Positions 56,722 to 64,000 of a DNA stretch of 64,000 nucleotides are shown here, piece after piece. Position numbers and translations under genes: made by a program. Origin of the DNA: Pseudomonas sp. F(2018) (lineage in GTDB: Bacteria; Pseudomonadota; Gammaproteobacteria; Pseudomonadales; Pseudomonadaceae); contig NZ_SCOM01000003.1 of assembly GCF_005508865.1 (NCBI RefSeq), positions 124,001-188,000 of the forward strand, given 5' to 3'. Under the pieces are notes generated by a model. The model ran no database searches. It worked only from the letters and a program-made list of their open reading frames with translations, and was not told where the DNA came from. The number at the start of each line of letters is the position of its first letter. Within the stretch, counting starts at the first letter, position 1.

Positions 56722-57219
56722 ATGCTCACCACCACCCTCGCCGCCCTCGCCGCCTTTCCCGATCAGCTGGAGGCCCATTTCGCCGCCTTTGCGCCCGAAC
56801 ATCGGCACTGGGCGCCGGCTTCCTGGGAAGGGGTACCGAGCGAGCGCTTCACCGCCATCGAACAGCTCTGCCATGTGCGCGATATCGAGATAGAGGGCTA
56901 TCAGCTGCGCCTGCGCCGCACGCTGGAGGAAGACAACCCGCTGCTGATCTCGCTGGACGGCGAGGCCATGGCCCGCGAGCGCCGTTATGCCGAGGCGGAT
57001 GCCGACTCGGTGCTGGCCGACTTTCGCCGTGCCCGCCGCGAGACCCTGGCGCTGATCGAATCGATCAGCGCCGAGCAGTTCCTGCGACCGGCGCGCTTCG
57101 AGGGTTATGGCGAGCTGACCCTGCGCAGCCTGGTGCACTATCTGTGCAGCCACGACCAGCAGCACCTGGCCGGCCTGCAGTGGTTGCTCGGCAAGATCGA
57201 GGCCGGCGCCCGGCCATGA
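56722..57219 (+). CDS. DinB-family protein
   Basis: 165 residues, four-helix-bundle signature of DinB/YfiT: AIEQLCHVRDIEIEGYQLRLRRTL near 50-75 with His at the first metal position, DADSVLADFRRARRETLALI, and LRSLVHYLCSHDQQHLAGLQWLL with the His-x-x-x-His of the metal site. These proteins resemble metal-dependent thiol transferases but many are uncharacterised. GGAG lies 8 bp before the ATG. The next gene, a GNAT, begins 37 bp after its stop. Confidence 0.82.
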   Translation: MLTTTLAALAAFPDQLEAHFAAFAPEHRHWAPASWEGVPSERFTAIEQLCHVRDIEIEGYQLRLRRTLEEDNPLLISLDGEAMARERRYAEADADSVLADFRRARRETLALIESISAEQFLRPARFEGYGELTLRSLVHYLCSHDQQHLAGLQWLLGKIEAGARP

Positions 57220-57256
57220 CAGAATCGCCTCTCGCCGACACGGAAGCACCGCACCC

Positions 57257-57715
57257 ATGACCCTTAACTGGCACACCAAGCATCACTCCGAGCTGAGCAT
57301 CCACGAGCTGTACGCCCTGCTCGAACTGCGCTCCCGCGTCTTCGTGGTCGAGCAGAACTGCCCCTACCAGGACGTCGATGGCCAGGACCTGCTCGCCGAC
57401 ACCCACCACCTGCTGGCATGGCAGGACCAGCGGCTGGTGGCCTACCTGCGCCTGCTCGATCCGTCGACCCAGGATGGCGACGTGGTGATTGGCCGTGTGG
57501 TGATCGCCCCGGGGGCGCGCGGCAGCGGTCTCGGTCACCAGTTGATAGAGCGCGCCGTCGCAGCCTGTCTCGAGCGCTGGCCGGGGCTGCCGATCTATCT
57601 CTCGGCCCAGGCCCACCTCCAGGGCTATTACGGTCGCTACGGCTTCGTCGCGGTGACCGAGCCCTACCTGGAAGACGACATCCCGCATATCGGCATGCGT
57701 CGCCTGCCAGGCTAG
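57257..57715 (+). CDS. elaA: GNAT acetyltransferase ElaA
   Basis: 152 residues. ElaA pattern is clear: LYALLELRSRVFVVEQNCPYQDVDGQDLLADTHHLLAW near the N terminus and VIGRVVIAPGARGSGLGHQLIERAV (the acetyl-CoA loop), then AQAHLQGYYGRYGFVAVTEPYLEDDIPHIGM. It is a small N-acetyltransferase; the acceptor is not established. It sits between the DinB gene and an EamA permease on the same strand. Confidence 0.9.
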   Translation: MTLNWHTKHHSELSIHELYALLELRSRVFVVEQNCPYQDVDGQDLLADTHHLLAWQDQRLVAYLRLLDPSTQDGDVVIGRVVIAPGARGSGLGHQLIERAVAACLERWPGLPIYLSAQAHLQGYYGRYGFVAVTEPYLEDDIPHIGMRRLPG

Positions 57716-57761
57716 TTCAACCCTGCCGCCTCTGACCGGTGGCGCTTTCGAGGTTCGCGCG

Positions 57762-58709
57762 ATGTGGATGGGTACGCTGTTCGCCCTGATCGCCGGGATG
57801 ATGTGGGGCCTGGTGTTCGTCGGCCCGCTGTTGCTGCCGGAATACTCGGCCGCCCTGCTCTCGGCCGGGCGCTACCTGGCCTTCGGCCTGATCGCCCTGC
57901 CGCTGGCCTGGTTCGACCGCCATCGCCTGCGCCAGCTGGCGCACGGCGACTGGCTGGAGGCGCTCAAGCTGTCGGCGGTGGGCAACCTGCTCTACTACCT
58001 GTGCCTGGCCAGCGCCATCCAGCGCGCCGGCGGGCCGCTGCCAACCATGATCATCGGCACCCTGCCGGTGGTCATCGCCATCGCCGCCAACCTGCGTAAT
58101 GCCAAGCGCGACGGGCGCCTGCCCTGGGCCAAGCTGCTGCCCTCGCTGGCGCTGATCGCGGCCGGCATCGCCTGCGTCAACCAGGCCGAATTGCATGCCC
58201 TGCAGACCGCCGGCAAGACGGACTGGGTCCGCTACGCCAGCGGCGCACTATTGGCGGTGATCGCCGTGGCCTGCTGGACCTGGTATCCGCTGCGCAACGC
58301 CGACTGGCTGCGCGATCACCCCGGGCGCAGCCCGCGCACCTGGGCCACCGCCCAGGGCCTGGTGACCCTGCCCATGGCCTTGCTCGGCTACGCCCTGCTG
58401 TGGCTGGGCATGACGCTTGGCGGCAGCCGGTTCGCCATGCCGCTGGGCCCACGCCCGGAGTTCTTCATCGTCCTGATGGTCACCATCGCCCTGCTCTCGT
58501 CCTGGGTCGGCACCCTGTGCTGGAACGAAGCCAGCCAGCGCCTGCCCACCTCGCTGGCCGGTCAGCTGATCGTGTTCGAGACCCTGGCGGCGCTGAGCTA
58601 CGCCTTTATCCTGCGCGGCGAGTGGCCGGCGCCACTGACCTTGGCCGGCATCATCCTGCTAATCGTCGGCGTGCTCTGGGCGGTACGGGTCAAGCCGCAG
58701 CACGACTGA
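57762..58709 (+). CDS. EamA/DMT-family transporter
   Basis: 315 residues, ten membrane helices in two EamA repeats: MWMGTLFALIAGMMWGLVFVGPLLLPEYSAALLSAGRY opens repeat 1, and the second ends TLAGIILLIVGVLWAVRV. Related transporters move amino acids or other metabolites. It differs clearly from the EamA protein at 30298-31242. Linked by position to elaA (46 bp gap) and a membrane protein, so it may be part of a loose operon. Confidence 0.85.
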   Translation: MWMGTLFALIAGMMWGLVFVGPLLLPEYSAALLSAGRYLAFGLIALPLAWFDRHRLRQLAHGDWLEALKLSAVGNLLYYLCLASAIQRAGGPLPTMIIGTLPVVIAIAANLRNAKRDGRLPWAKLLPSLALIAAGIACVNQAELHALQTAGKTDWVRYASGALLAVIAVACWTWYPLRNADWLRDHPGRSPRTWATAQGLVTLPMALLGYALLWLGMTLGGSRFAMPLGPRPEFFIVLMVTIALLSSWVGTLCWNEASQRLPTSLAGQLIVFETLAALSYAFILRGEWPAPLTLAGIILLIVGVLWAVRVKPQHD

Positions 58710-58793
58710 GCCCCGTCAAATCTCCACATTGCCTCCGCACGCGCTCCACGCGGCGACTGCAGACTGCTCCCGGTTGAACGAGGGAGATGAGTC

Positions 58794-59648
58794 ATGCTGA
58801 TTTTTTTGCTGGGGTTCCTGTTGCTGGCGCTGTTCTGCCTGACGGTGCTGGTCCGTGCGCTGTTGCTGTTTCCCCTGCGCGGCCTGCGCCAGGGCTGGGA
58901 GCCGGCCCTGCATCGCTACGGCCTGAGCCTGCTGCTGTGCGGCGCTTTCGTGGTCTGGGAGCTGGGCACGCTGTATGGCTTCAGCTGGCAGCACCTGGGC
59001 CGGGCGGATCGCCGGCAGATGGTCGACGCCGCCGTGGCCTTCGCCTACCCCGAAACCTACCGCGACCTGGTCGAGCTGCGCCGCGACTACGCGCACTTCC
59101 GCCCCGAGGTGAGCTACTGGGACAACTGGGACTACGAGGGCAGTACCGATGTGCTGGACAAGCTGCTCGGCGATACCCACTACCAGATCCGCCTGCCCGA
59201 CCTGGTGGTGGTCGCCAATGTGCACGGCCAACCGCTACGCCAGTTCGCGCTGAGCATGGAGCAGCAGCCGGTGGCGCCGGACCGCCCGGTGCTGGGCCTG
59301 ATCGGCGAGATCCAGGACCTGCGCGAGGCCGCGCCGGTGGAAGAGGAGCTGCGCCTGCGCTGGAGCACTCCACAGCTCGGCGAGGCAGAAATTCATGGCA
59401 AGTGCTTCAGCGCCTACAACACGCAGCCCCGCCACCAGAGCCTAGAGCTGACCAGCAGCGGCGCCGCGCCACTCGAGCTGGGCCAGCCGCTGGGCTACTA
59501 CCAGGTTCTGGTGCAGCTGAGCCAGCGGGACGGCCAGCCCTACAACTACGCGATCCGCCAACGCATCACCCGCGCCGAGTTTCTGCGCCAGCGCCAGGCC
59601 TGCCGCGACCAGGCCGCCGAGGCGGTCAGCGCGGCGGCGCCAGACTGA
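58794..59648 (+). CDS. Membrane-anchored protein of unknown function
   Basis: 284 residues. Two N-terminal membrane helices (about 2-27 and 42-62) precede a soluble domain with YPETYRDLVELRRDYAHFRPEVSYWDNWDYEG and DLVVVANVHGQPLRQFALS; the C-terminal half has a mixed strand pattern ending in an Ala-rich tail. Family not recognised. AGGGAGATG lies 5 bp before the ATG. It ends 23 bp into the next, convergent gene, a tail overlap. Confidence 0.65.
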   Translation: MLIFLLGFLLLALFCLTVLVRALLLFPLRGLRQGWEPALHRYGLSLLLCGAFVVWELGTLYGFSWQHLGRADRRQMVDAAVAFAYPETYRDLVELRRDYAHFRPEVSYWDNWDYEGSTDVLDKLLGDTHYQIRLPDLVVVANVHGQPLRQFALSMEQQPVAPDRPVLGLIGEIQDLREAAPVEEELRLRWSTPQLGEAEIHGKCFSAYNTQPRHQSLELTSSGAAPLELGQPLGYYQVLVQLSQRDGQPYNYAIRQRITRAEFLRQRQACRDQAAEAVSAAAPD

Positions 59649-60405
59649 GCAGCTCGGCGGGAATCTCCTGGCCCGGCAGCCAGCGCCGGTAGATCAGGGC
59701 GAAGCTGCCGTCGCGCTTGGTCGAATCCAGCGCCTGCTGCCACTCACGCACCACCGCGTCCGCCGTGGCCGGCGAGAAGGCGATATAGGCCTCGCTGCGC
59801 AGGAAGCCATAGAGCGGCTCGACGTTCTCCGGGCGCAGGCCACCTAGGGCCAGCAAGCTCTCCAGGGTCACGTTGTCGGCCACCACCACCGGCACCCGGC
59901 CATGGCGCAGCATGCTCATCATCTGCTGCGGGCCGATCACCCCGTACAGGTTGGGCAGGCCGCGGGCCTGCAGCTCCTGATAGCTGTACCACTGGCGCGG
60001 CACGGCGATGGTGCCGACCCGGCCCGCCTCGTCCAGCGAGTCGATGCGGATACCCGAGCCCTTCAGCGCATAGAAGCCGGTGATCACCACGCAGACCGGG
60101 CCGACCCACTTGAACAGCCGCTCGCGCTCGGCCGTGCGCATGGTCACGAACAGCCCGGTATTGGCCTCATGCTGCGCCGCCTGATAGCCGCGCGCCCAGG
60201 GCACCACGCTGATCTTGCCGTGGTGGCCGGTGCGCTCGAACAGCTCGCGCACCAGATCCACCGCGAGGCCCACCGGGCGCCCGTCGCGGGCGAAGTTCAG
60301 CGGCGGGTACTCCTCGGTATACAGCTGCAGCTGCTCGGCGTGCGGGCCGACGGCGAGGTACAGGGCGAGCAGGCATCCCAGCCAACGCCAGCGGGTAATA
60401 CGCAT
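59626..60405 (-). CDS. Periplasmic solute-binding protein, family 3 (amino-acid type)
   Basis: 259 residues with a signal peptide (GCLLALYLAVGPHA). SBP_bac_3 features: YTEEYPPLNFARDGRPVGLAVDLVRELFERTG, TMRTAERERLFKWVGPVCV (as in orphan amino-acid-binding proteins), and FLRSEAYIAFSPATADAVVREWQ. There is no ABC permease next to it. Similar orphan binding proteins at 3269 and 60971 share the -RTAERE-x-x-FKWVGP-type hinge, so the window has three. Overlaps the membrane protein gene by 23 bp at its 3' end. Confidence 0.85.
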   Translation of the reverse strand: MRITRWRWLGCLLALYLAVGPHAEQLQLYTEEYPPLNFARDGRPVGLAVDLVRELFERTGHHGKISVVPWARGYQAAQHEANTGLFVTMRTAERERLFKWVGPVCVVITGFYALKGSGIRIDSLDEAGRVGTIAVPRQWYSYQELQARGLPNLYGVIGPQQMMSMLRHGRVPVVVADNVTLESLLALGGLRPENVEPLYGFLRSEAYIAFSPATADAVVREWQQALDSTKRDGSFALIYRRWLPGQEIPAELLSLAPPR

Positions 60406-60493
60406 CGCGATTCACCTTGCGTTGTTGTGTTGCAGTGTAGGAGATCGGGCGAGGCTGCTACCCTGCACACCCCACCGCCCGCGATTGCGCACC

Positions 60494-60964
60494 ATGGACA
60501 AGCTTCTCCTGCAGCAACAGGTCTGCCAGCGCCTCGAGGCCGACCTGGCCATGCTGCTCGCCGCCGCCGACCTCGCCCGCCAGGCCGCTACTCACGAGGA
60601 GAGCAAGGCGGAGAACAAGTACGACACCCGCGGTCTGGAGGCCTCGTACCTGGCCGCCGGGCAGTCGCGCCGTGCCGAGGACATCCGCCGCGCGCTGGCC
60701 GCCTGGCGCGCCCTGCAGATGCGCGCCTACGACGATGCCAGCGGCATCCAGCTCGGCGCGCTGATCTGCCTGGCCGATGCCGCCGAACGCCAGCAGTGGC
60801 TGCTGCTGGGCCCGGATGGCGCCGGGCTCAAGCTGGAGCACCTGGGCCTGGAGATCATGCTGATCACCGCCCAGGCGCCACTCGGCCAGCAGCTGCTCGG
60901 CCGCGGCCCCGACGACGAGGTGCAGGCCGGAGCGGCGGCCTGGCGAATCGTTACCGTGGAGTGA
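60494..60964 (+). CDS. GreA/GreB-like small protein
   Basis: 156 residues. An N-terminal coiled-coil (QQVCQRLEADLAMLLAAADLARQAATHEESKAENKYDTRGLEASYL) has the ATHEESKAENKYDTRG pattern seen in GreA-like proteins, followed by a C-terminal FKBP-like part (YDDASGIQLGALICLADAAERQQWLLLGP...GAAAWRIVTVE). Shorter and lacking the acidic DD/E tip of GreA, so it may bind RNA polymerase's secondary channel without cleavage activity. It lies between two convergent/divergent binding-protein genes. Low-to-moderate confidence in the family. Confidence 0.65.
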   Translation: MDKLLLQQQVCQRLEADLAMLLAAADLARQAATHEESKAENKYDTRGLEASYLAAGQSRRAEDIRRALAAWRALQMRAYDDASGIQLGALICLADAAERQQWLLLGPDGAGLKLEHLGLEIMLITAQAPLGQQLLGRGPDDEVQAGAAAWRIVTVE

Positions 60965-60970
60965 ATGCCA

Positions 60971-61729
60971 TCAGGGCACGCTGACCCCGAGCGGCTCCGC
61001 CAGCCGCGCCAGCTGGCCGGACTCGACCAAGCGCGCGAAGGCGTGATCGAAGCGCCGGCGCAATTCCGCATGGGCGCTGTCCTTGGGAAAGGCGAAGTAG
61101 CCGCGCTGCACATCGATCAGCGGCCCCACCTCGCCGACCCGCTCCTGCAGCCTCAGTTCGAGCAGATGGGGCTGGGTGTTGCGCTGGTTGCTGGCCAGCA
61201 GGTCGATGCGCCCGGCCTCGAGCATGCGCAGGCCGTTGTGCACCGACTCCACCGTGATCGGCCGCAGGCTGGTGCGCACCGCCTCGAACTGGCTGCCGTA
61301 GATCCAGCCGCGCACCACGGCGACCCGCTTGCCGCGCAGGCTGGCATAGTCACCGTCCCAGGTGCCCGCCTGACTGCGCCGGGCATAGAAGACGATGCGG
61401 TCCTGATAGAAGGGTTCGGCGGCGAAGGCGAAGCGCGCCTCGCGCTCGGCCGTGCGGTAGGGCCCGACCAGGATGTCCGCCTGGCCCAGTTCGACCATGC
61501 GCTGGGCACGAACCCAGGGATACAGCTCGAAGCGCAATTCGCCCCCCAGTTCGGCAGCCAGCCGGCGCAGCACCGCCGGTGCCAGGCCGGTGAAGTCACC
61601 GGCGGCATTGCGCTCGTAGACCTGGGGAAAGCTGGTGCCCACCACCAGCCACTCGCGCGCCTGTGCCGGCGAGCCGAACAGGCTGGCGCAGAGGCCGAGC
61701 AGACACGCGCACAACGCTGTCCGGCGCAT
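60971..61729 (-). CDS. Periplasmic solute-binding protein, family 3 (amino-acid type)
   Basis: 252 residues. Signal peptide ends near SPAQA. SBP_bac_3 features: SFPQVYERNAAGDFTGLAPAVLRRLAAELGG, VELGQADILVGPYRTAEREARFAFAAEPFYQDRIVFYARR and the LLASNQRNTQPHLLEL block. It ends 7 bp from the GreA-like gene (convergent) and starts 15 bp after the CRP-like/rhodanese gene on the same strand, so they may be co-transcribed. No transporter genes near. Confidence 0.85.
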   Translation of the reverse strand: MRRTALCACLLGLCASLFGSPAQAREWLVVGTSFPQVYERNAAGDFTGLAPAVLRRLAAELGGELRFELYPWVRAQRMVELGQADILVGPYRTAEREARFAFAAEPFYQDRIVFYARRSQAGTWDGDYASLRGKRVAVVRGWIYGSQFEAVRTSLRPITVESVHNGLRMLEAGRIDLLASNQRNTQPHLLELRLQERVGEVGPLIDVQRGYFAFPKDSAHAELRRRFDHAFARLVESGQLARLAEPLGVSVP

Positions 61730-61744
61730 GGATGACTAAGGCAC

Positions 61745-62797
61745 TCAGGCCGCCTCGGTGGAGGAGTCGCCCAGCAGGTAGGCGTCGAAGCCCAGCTGGT
61801 TGAGCAGGTGCACGGCCAGCTCGCTGCGGATGCCGCCCTCGGGCGTGACCACATAGCAGGTGGCACGGTCCAGGCTGTCGGCATGGGTGCGCAGGTTGGC
61901 CACCGGCAGGTTGAAGCTCTCCGGCAGGTGCGCCAGGCGGTACTCGGCAGCCAGGCGCACATCGAGCAGCAGATACTTGCGGCTGCCCTGGTGAGTGATG
62001 CGCTGCAGATCCTGGCTGTTGATACGCGGGATCAGGCTCGGCCGCACCAGTTCGACGAACAGGTCGCGGTGCAGGCGCGCCAGCTCGCCGTCCTCCAGCA
62101 TGATCACGCTGGCCGAACGCACGGCGCCACTGACCAGGGCTTCCTCGCCGAAGAAGTCGCCACTCTCCAGCACCTGGGTCGGCTGTTCGCGGTAGGCCTG
62201 CGGCAGGCTGATGCGCGCCCGCCCGTGCTTGATCACATAGAAGTGCTCGCCAGGCTCGCCATAGGTGACCACGCTGTCACCGGCCCGCGCCTGCAGGTAC
62301 TCGAAGCGTGCCAGCAGGGCGTGCAGATGCGAGGGTGGCAGGCGACCGAACAGCGGCGTGCTGAGCAGGCGCGCCAGCCAGTCGTCCTCGTCGTGCTCCT
62401 CGACCATGCCGTCGCCGCCGAGGCTGTTGACCTGATAGGCGGCATCCTGGCTCCAGCCGAGCAGGCGCTCCAGCAGCTGATGCTCGACGGCGAACAGACG
62501 CACGTCGGTGATCGCCTTGATGCTGTTCGGATTGACCTGACCCGGATTGAGCGGCAGATGCGCCTGTGGCGAACCGCCCTCGATGGTCTGCCGACCGGGG
62601 CCGGCGTCCACCGCTACCTTGCCTTCCAGCAAATAGTACTGGGCCAGGGCGCGCTCGCCCTTCTGCAGCAACTGGGTACCGGCCGGGCGCTGCAGGTACT
62701 TGAGGCTGGCGTGCAGCTGCTGGCGGTAGGCCGGGGTGAGGAAGTCCATGGGACTGAAGCTGCTCAGCTGTTCGGGCGTGAGCGGAACGCTGCTCAT
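61745..62797 (-). CDS. Two cyclic-nucleotide-binding-like domains plus a degenerate rhodanese domain
   Basis: 350 residues from ATG 62797, with AGGAG eight bases before it. A first cNMP-like barrel spans about 20-130 (LQRPAGTQLLQKGERALAQYYLLEGKVAVD) and a second 140-255 (ARAGDSVVTYGEPGEHFYVIKHGRARISL). A rhodanese domain follows (265-350): YLLLDVRLAAEYRLAHLPESFNLPV and CYVVTPEGGIRSELAVHLL, where the usual catalytic Cys position is occupied by other residues, so it is probably a non-catalytic binding domain. It could be a soluble cyclic-nucleotide-responsive regulator. Confidence 0.82.
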   Translation of the reverse strand: MSSVPLTPEQLSSFSPMDFLTPAYRQQLHASLKYLQRPAGTQLLQKGERALAQYYLLEGKVAVDAGPGRQTIEGGSPQAHLPLNPGQVNPNSIKAITDVRLFAVEHQLLERLLGWSQDAAYQVNSLGGDGMVEEHDEDDWLARLLSTPLFGRLPPSHLHALLARFEYLQARAGDSVVTYGEPGEHFYVIKHGRARISLPQAYREQPTQVLESGDFFGEEALVSGAVRSASVIMLEDGELARLHRDLFVELVRPSLIPRINSQDLQRITHQGSRKYLLLDVRLAAEYRLAHLPESFNLPVANLRTHADSLDRATCYVVTPEGGIRSELAVHLLNQLGFDAYLLGDSSTEAA

Positions 62798-62983
62798 GAG
62801 GGTTCTCCTGCAAGGAATGCCATCACTATGGCACCGGCCAGGTTGGCTCTCCAGTCCATTGGTCACGCACGGGAAAAGCGCTTTTCAATCAGCCGGTTGT
62901 GCACAGAGGCCGGGGATGACTCTGTGGATAAGCCGGTAGCGAATGATGCCGGCCCGCGCCCTACGCGGCTTGCCCGAGAGCGG

Positions 62984-63412
62984 TTACTTTTTGCCCAAAC
63001 GCCAGTGGAAGTACAGGCTGGAAAGCCAGGACAGCAGACTGCTGACAATCATGAACAAGGCCAGATACGCCAGAGCGCCACCCTCTGGAGCCGCTTTCTT
63101 AACACCAAAGGAAACCAGCATGAGCAGGCCCCATAAATGCAAAGGCAGTCAGGAGTAGAACAGGCGGCGCGATCGAGTCGCCACCAGCAGGTAGCTTATC
63201 GACGGGGCCAGGACCACCGATGCCACCACCATGCCTAGAAACGATGCGTCGAGGCCTCCTCTAGCCGCGACAAAGAAGCCAATAATCGTGAAGCCGACGC
63301 CATAAATGAGACTGCACCACTTGTACATGCCGTAGCCGAATGGCCTGGGCGAGACTAGCGCTACATCGGCAAATCCGCTTGTCGGCGCAGCATAAGGATT
63401 GATCTCGTCCAT
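62984..63412 (-). pseudogene. Four-helix membrane protein gene interrupted by an in-frame TGA
   Basis: The frame from ATG 63412 gives 87 residues (starting MDEINPYAAPTSGF, two membrane helices) to a TGA at 63149-63151, and continues without a frameshift for 54 more codons to TAA at 62984-62986, reading LPLHLWGLLMLVSFGV and LAYLALFMIVSSLLSWLSSLYFHWR, two further hydrophobic helices. The uninterrupted product would be about 142 residues with four helices. Either a nonsense mutation split the gene (a Trp TGG or Arg CGA change would suffice) or the TGA is read through. I verified the frame base by base. Codon use is less GC-biased than neighbours. Family not recognised. Confidence 0.75.
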
Positions 63413-63428
63413 GAGTATTTCCTTCCAG

Positions 63429-63926
63429 TCAGTCCGCCAGCTCGCGCCAGGTCAGGTACAGGCGCAGATCGAACTCCAGCTGGTGATAGTCCGGCAGCAT
63501 GTACTGGCACAGCTTGTAGAAGGCCTTGTTGTGCTCGGCCTCCTTAAGGTGCGCCAGCTCGTGCACCACGATCATGTTGAGGAACTCCGGCGCCGCCTCG
63601 CGGAACAGCGCGGCCACGCGGATTTCCTTCTTCGCCTTGAGCTTGCCGCCCTGCACCCGCGAGATGGCCGTGTGCAGGCCGAGGGCGCGGTGGGTCAGGT
63701 CGAGGCGGTTGTCGTACAGCACCTTGTCGATGCTCGGCGCGTTGCGCAGGTATTCCTGCTTCAGCTCCAGGGTGTAGCCGTACAGCGCCTTGTCGCTCTG
63801 CACCTGATGACGATTGGGATAGCGCTTGGCCAGATAATCGCCCAGGCGATCCTCGGCGACCATCTGCATCACCTGCTGCTGCAGGTGCGGCGGATAGCCC
63901 TGGAGATATTTGAAGGGAGTGTTCAT
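63429..63926 (-). CDS. YgjP/DUF45-type zinc metalloprotease
   Basis: 165 residues. Zinc motif HELAHLKEAEH (His-Glu-x-x-His near residue 120) lies in VVHELAHLKEAEHNKAFYKLC, the signature of YgjP-like (M48/WLM) proteins. The N terminus MNTPFKYLQGYPPHLQQQVMQM and the block KALYGYTLELKQEYLRNAPSIDKV precede it. Start at 63926 gives the usual N terminus; an ATG at 63953 would add MPAGGYTGV. E. coli YgjP is described as poorly characterised. No partner gene was seen. Confidence 0.78.
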   Translation of the reverse strand: MNTPFKYLQGYPPHLQQQVMQMVAEDRLGDYLAKRYPNRHQVQSDKALYGYTLELKQEYLRNAPSIDKVLYDNRLDLTHRALGLHTAISRVQGGKLKAKKEIRVAALFREAAPEFLNMIVVHELAHLKEAEHNKAFYKLCQYMLPDYHQLEFDLRLYLTWRELAD

Positions 63927-63980
63927 GACGCCAGTGTAACCGCCGGCAGGCACCCTCAGGCACCCGCCGGCGGCGAACGG

Positions 63981-64000
63981 TCAGCGCACCTTGAAGCGGT
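63981..64000 (-). CDS. Possible end of a gene running in from beyond the window
   Basis: The minus strand reads R-F-K-V-R-stop, with TGA at 63981-63983. Six codons are too few to identify the gene. Confidence 0.3.

Noticed and set aside
63149..63151. TGA as a selenocysteine codon
   Set aside because: No SECIS-like hairpin is visible after it and the surrounding residues do not resemble a selenoprotein; nonsense mutation or readthrough is simpler.

Overview
The window is high-GC, gene-dense chromosomal DNA from a gammaproteobacterium, almost certainly Pseudomonas or a close relative. Evidence: the block typA-thiI / glnA-(DUF4124 genes)-ntrB-ntrC in pseudomonad order, an EstA-type autotransporter esterase, a LasB-type elastase that keeps the elastase propeptide layout, REP-type palindromes, and strong G/C third-position bias. 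No rRNA, tRNA, CRISPR array, prophage or insertion sequence was seen.

Layout. 1-9.1 kb: end of a CapA-family gene, a DUF2817 peptidase-like gene, a minus-strand run of two solute-binding proteins plus a GST, then a chemoreceptor-porin-short PstS-like operon. 9.2-15 kb: nitronate monooxygenase divergent from a LysR regulator and MFS permease; a cyclic-nucleotide/CBS/nucleotidyltransferase protein overlapping a DnaQ-like exonuclease. 15.1-22.4 kb: two paralogous modules, each a PepSY membrane protein plus a tiny membrane partner, on opposite strands and each behind a Fur-like site; between them are a hydrolase, a glutamine-amidotransferase-like protein, a MOSC protein, a LysR regulator and a YkgJ protein. 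22.5-28.6 kb: estA, eptC and a second chemoreceptor. 28.8-35.8 kb: a MocR regulator divergent from a six-gene operon. 36-39.3 kb: lasB-type elastase and a LytS/LytTR two-component pair. 39.5-40.8 kb: two unrecognised exported proteins. 40.9-50.1 kb: the conserved nitrogen and translation block. 50.3-64 kb: YccS-type membrane protein, a flavoprotein, a cluster of three REP-type palindromes, and a run of small housekeeping and unknown genes, including a membrane-protein gene interrupted by an in-frame TGA.

The most interesting system is 28.8-35.8 kb. One operon encodes an EamA exporter, a JAMM metalloprotease, a fusion of a ubiquitin-like sulfur-carrier domain to an E1-like adenylyltransferase and a rhodanese, a divergent cysteine-synthase-like PLP enzyme, a serine-acetyltransferase-like protein with an extra C-terminal domain, and a stand-alone alanyl-tRNA editing protein. 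Together they read as a protein-thiocarboxylate route to cysteine or a cysteine-like amino acid, with dedicated export, regulation and tRNA proofreading. The Gly-Gly of the carrier is buried inside the fusion, so the neighbouring protease may have to free it. This function is inferred.

The nitrogen block has a classical control region: two NtrC-like sites about 31 bp apart and a -24/-12 promoter ahead of glnA, spaced as in the enteric glnAp2 promoter, and a further NtrC-like site and sigma-54-like promoter ahead of ntrB.
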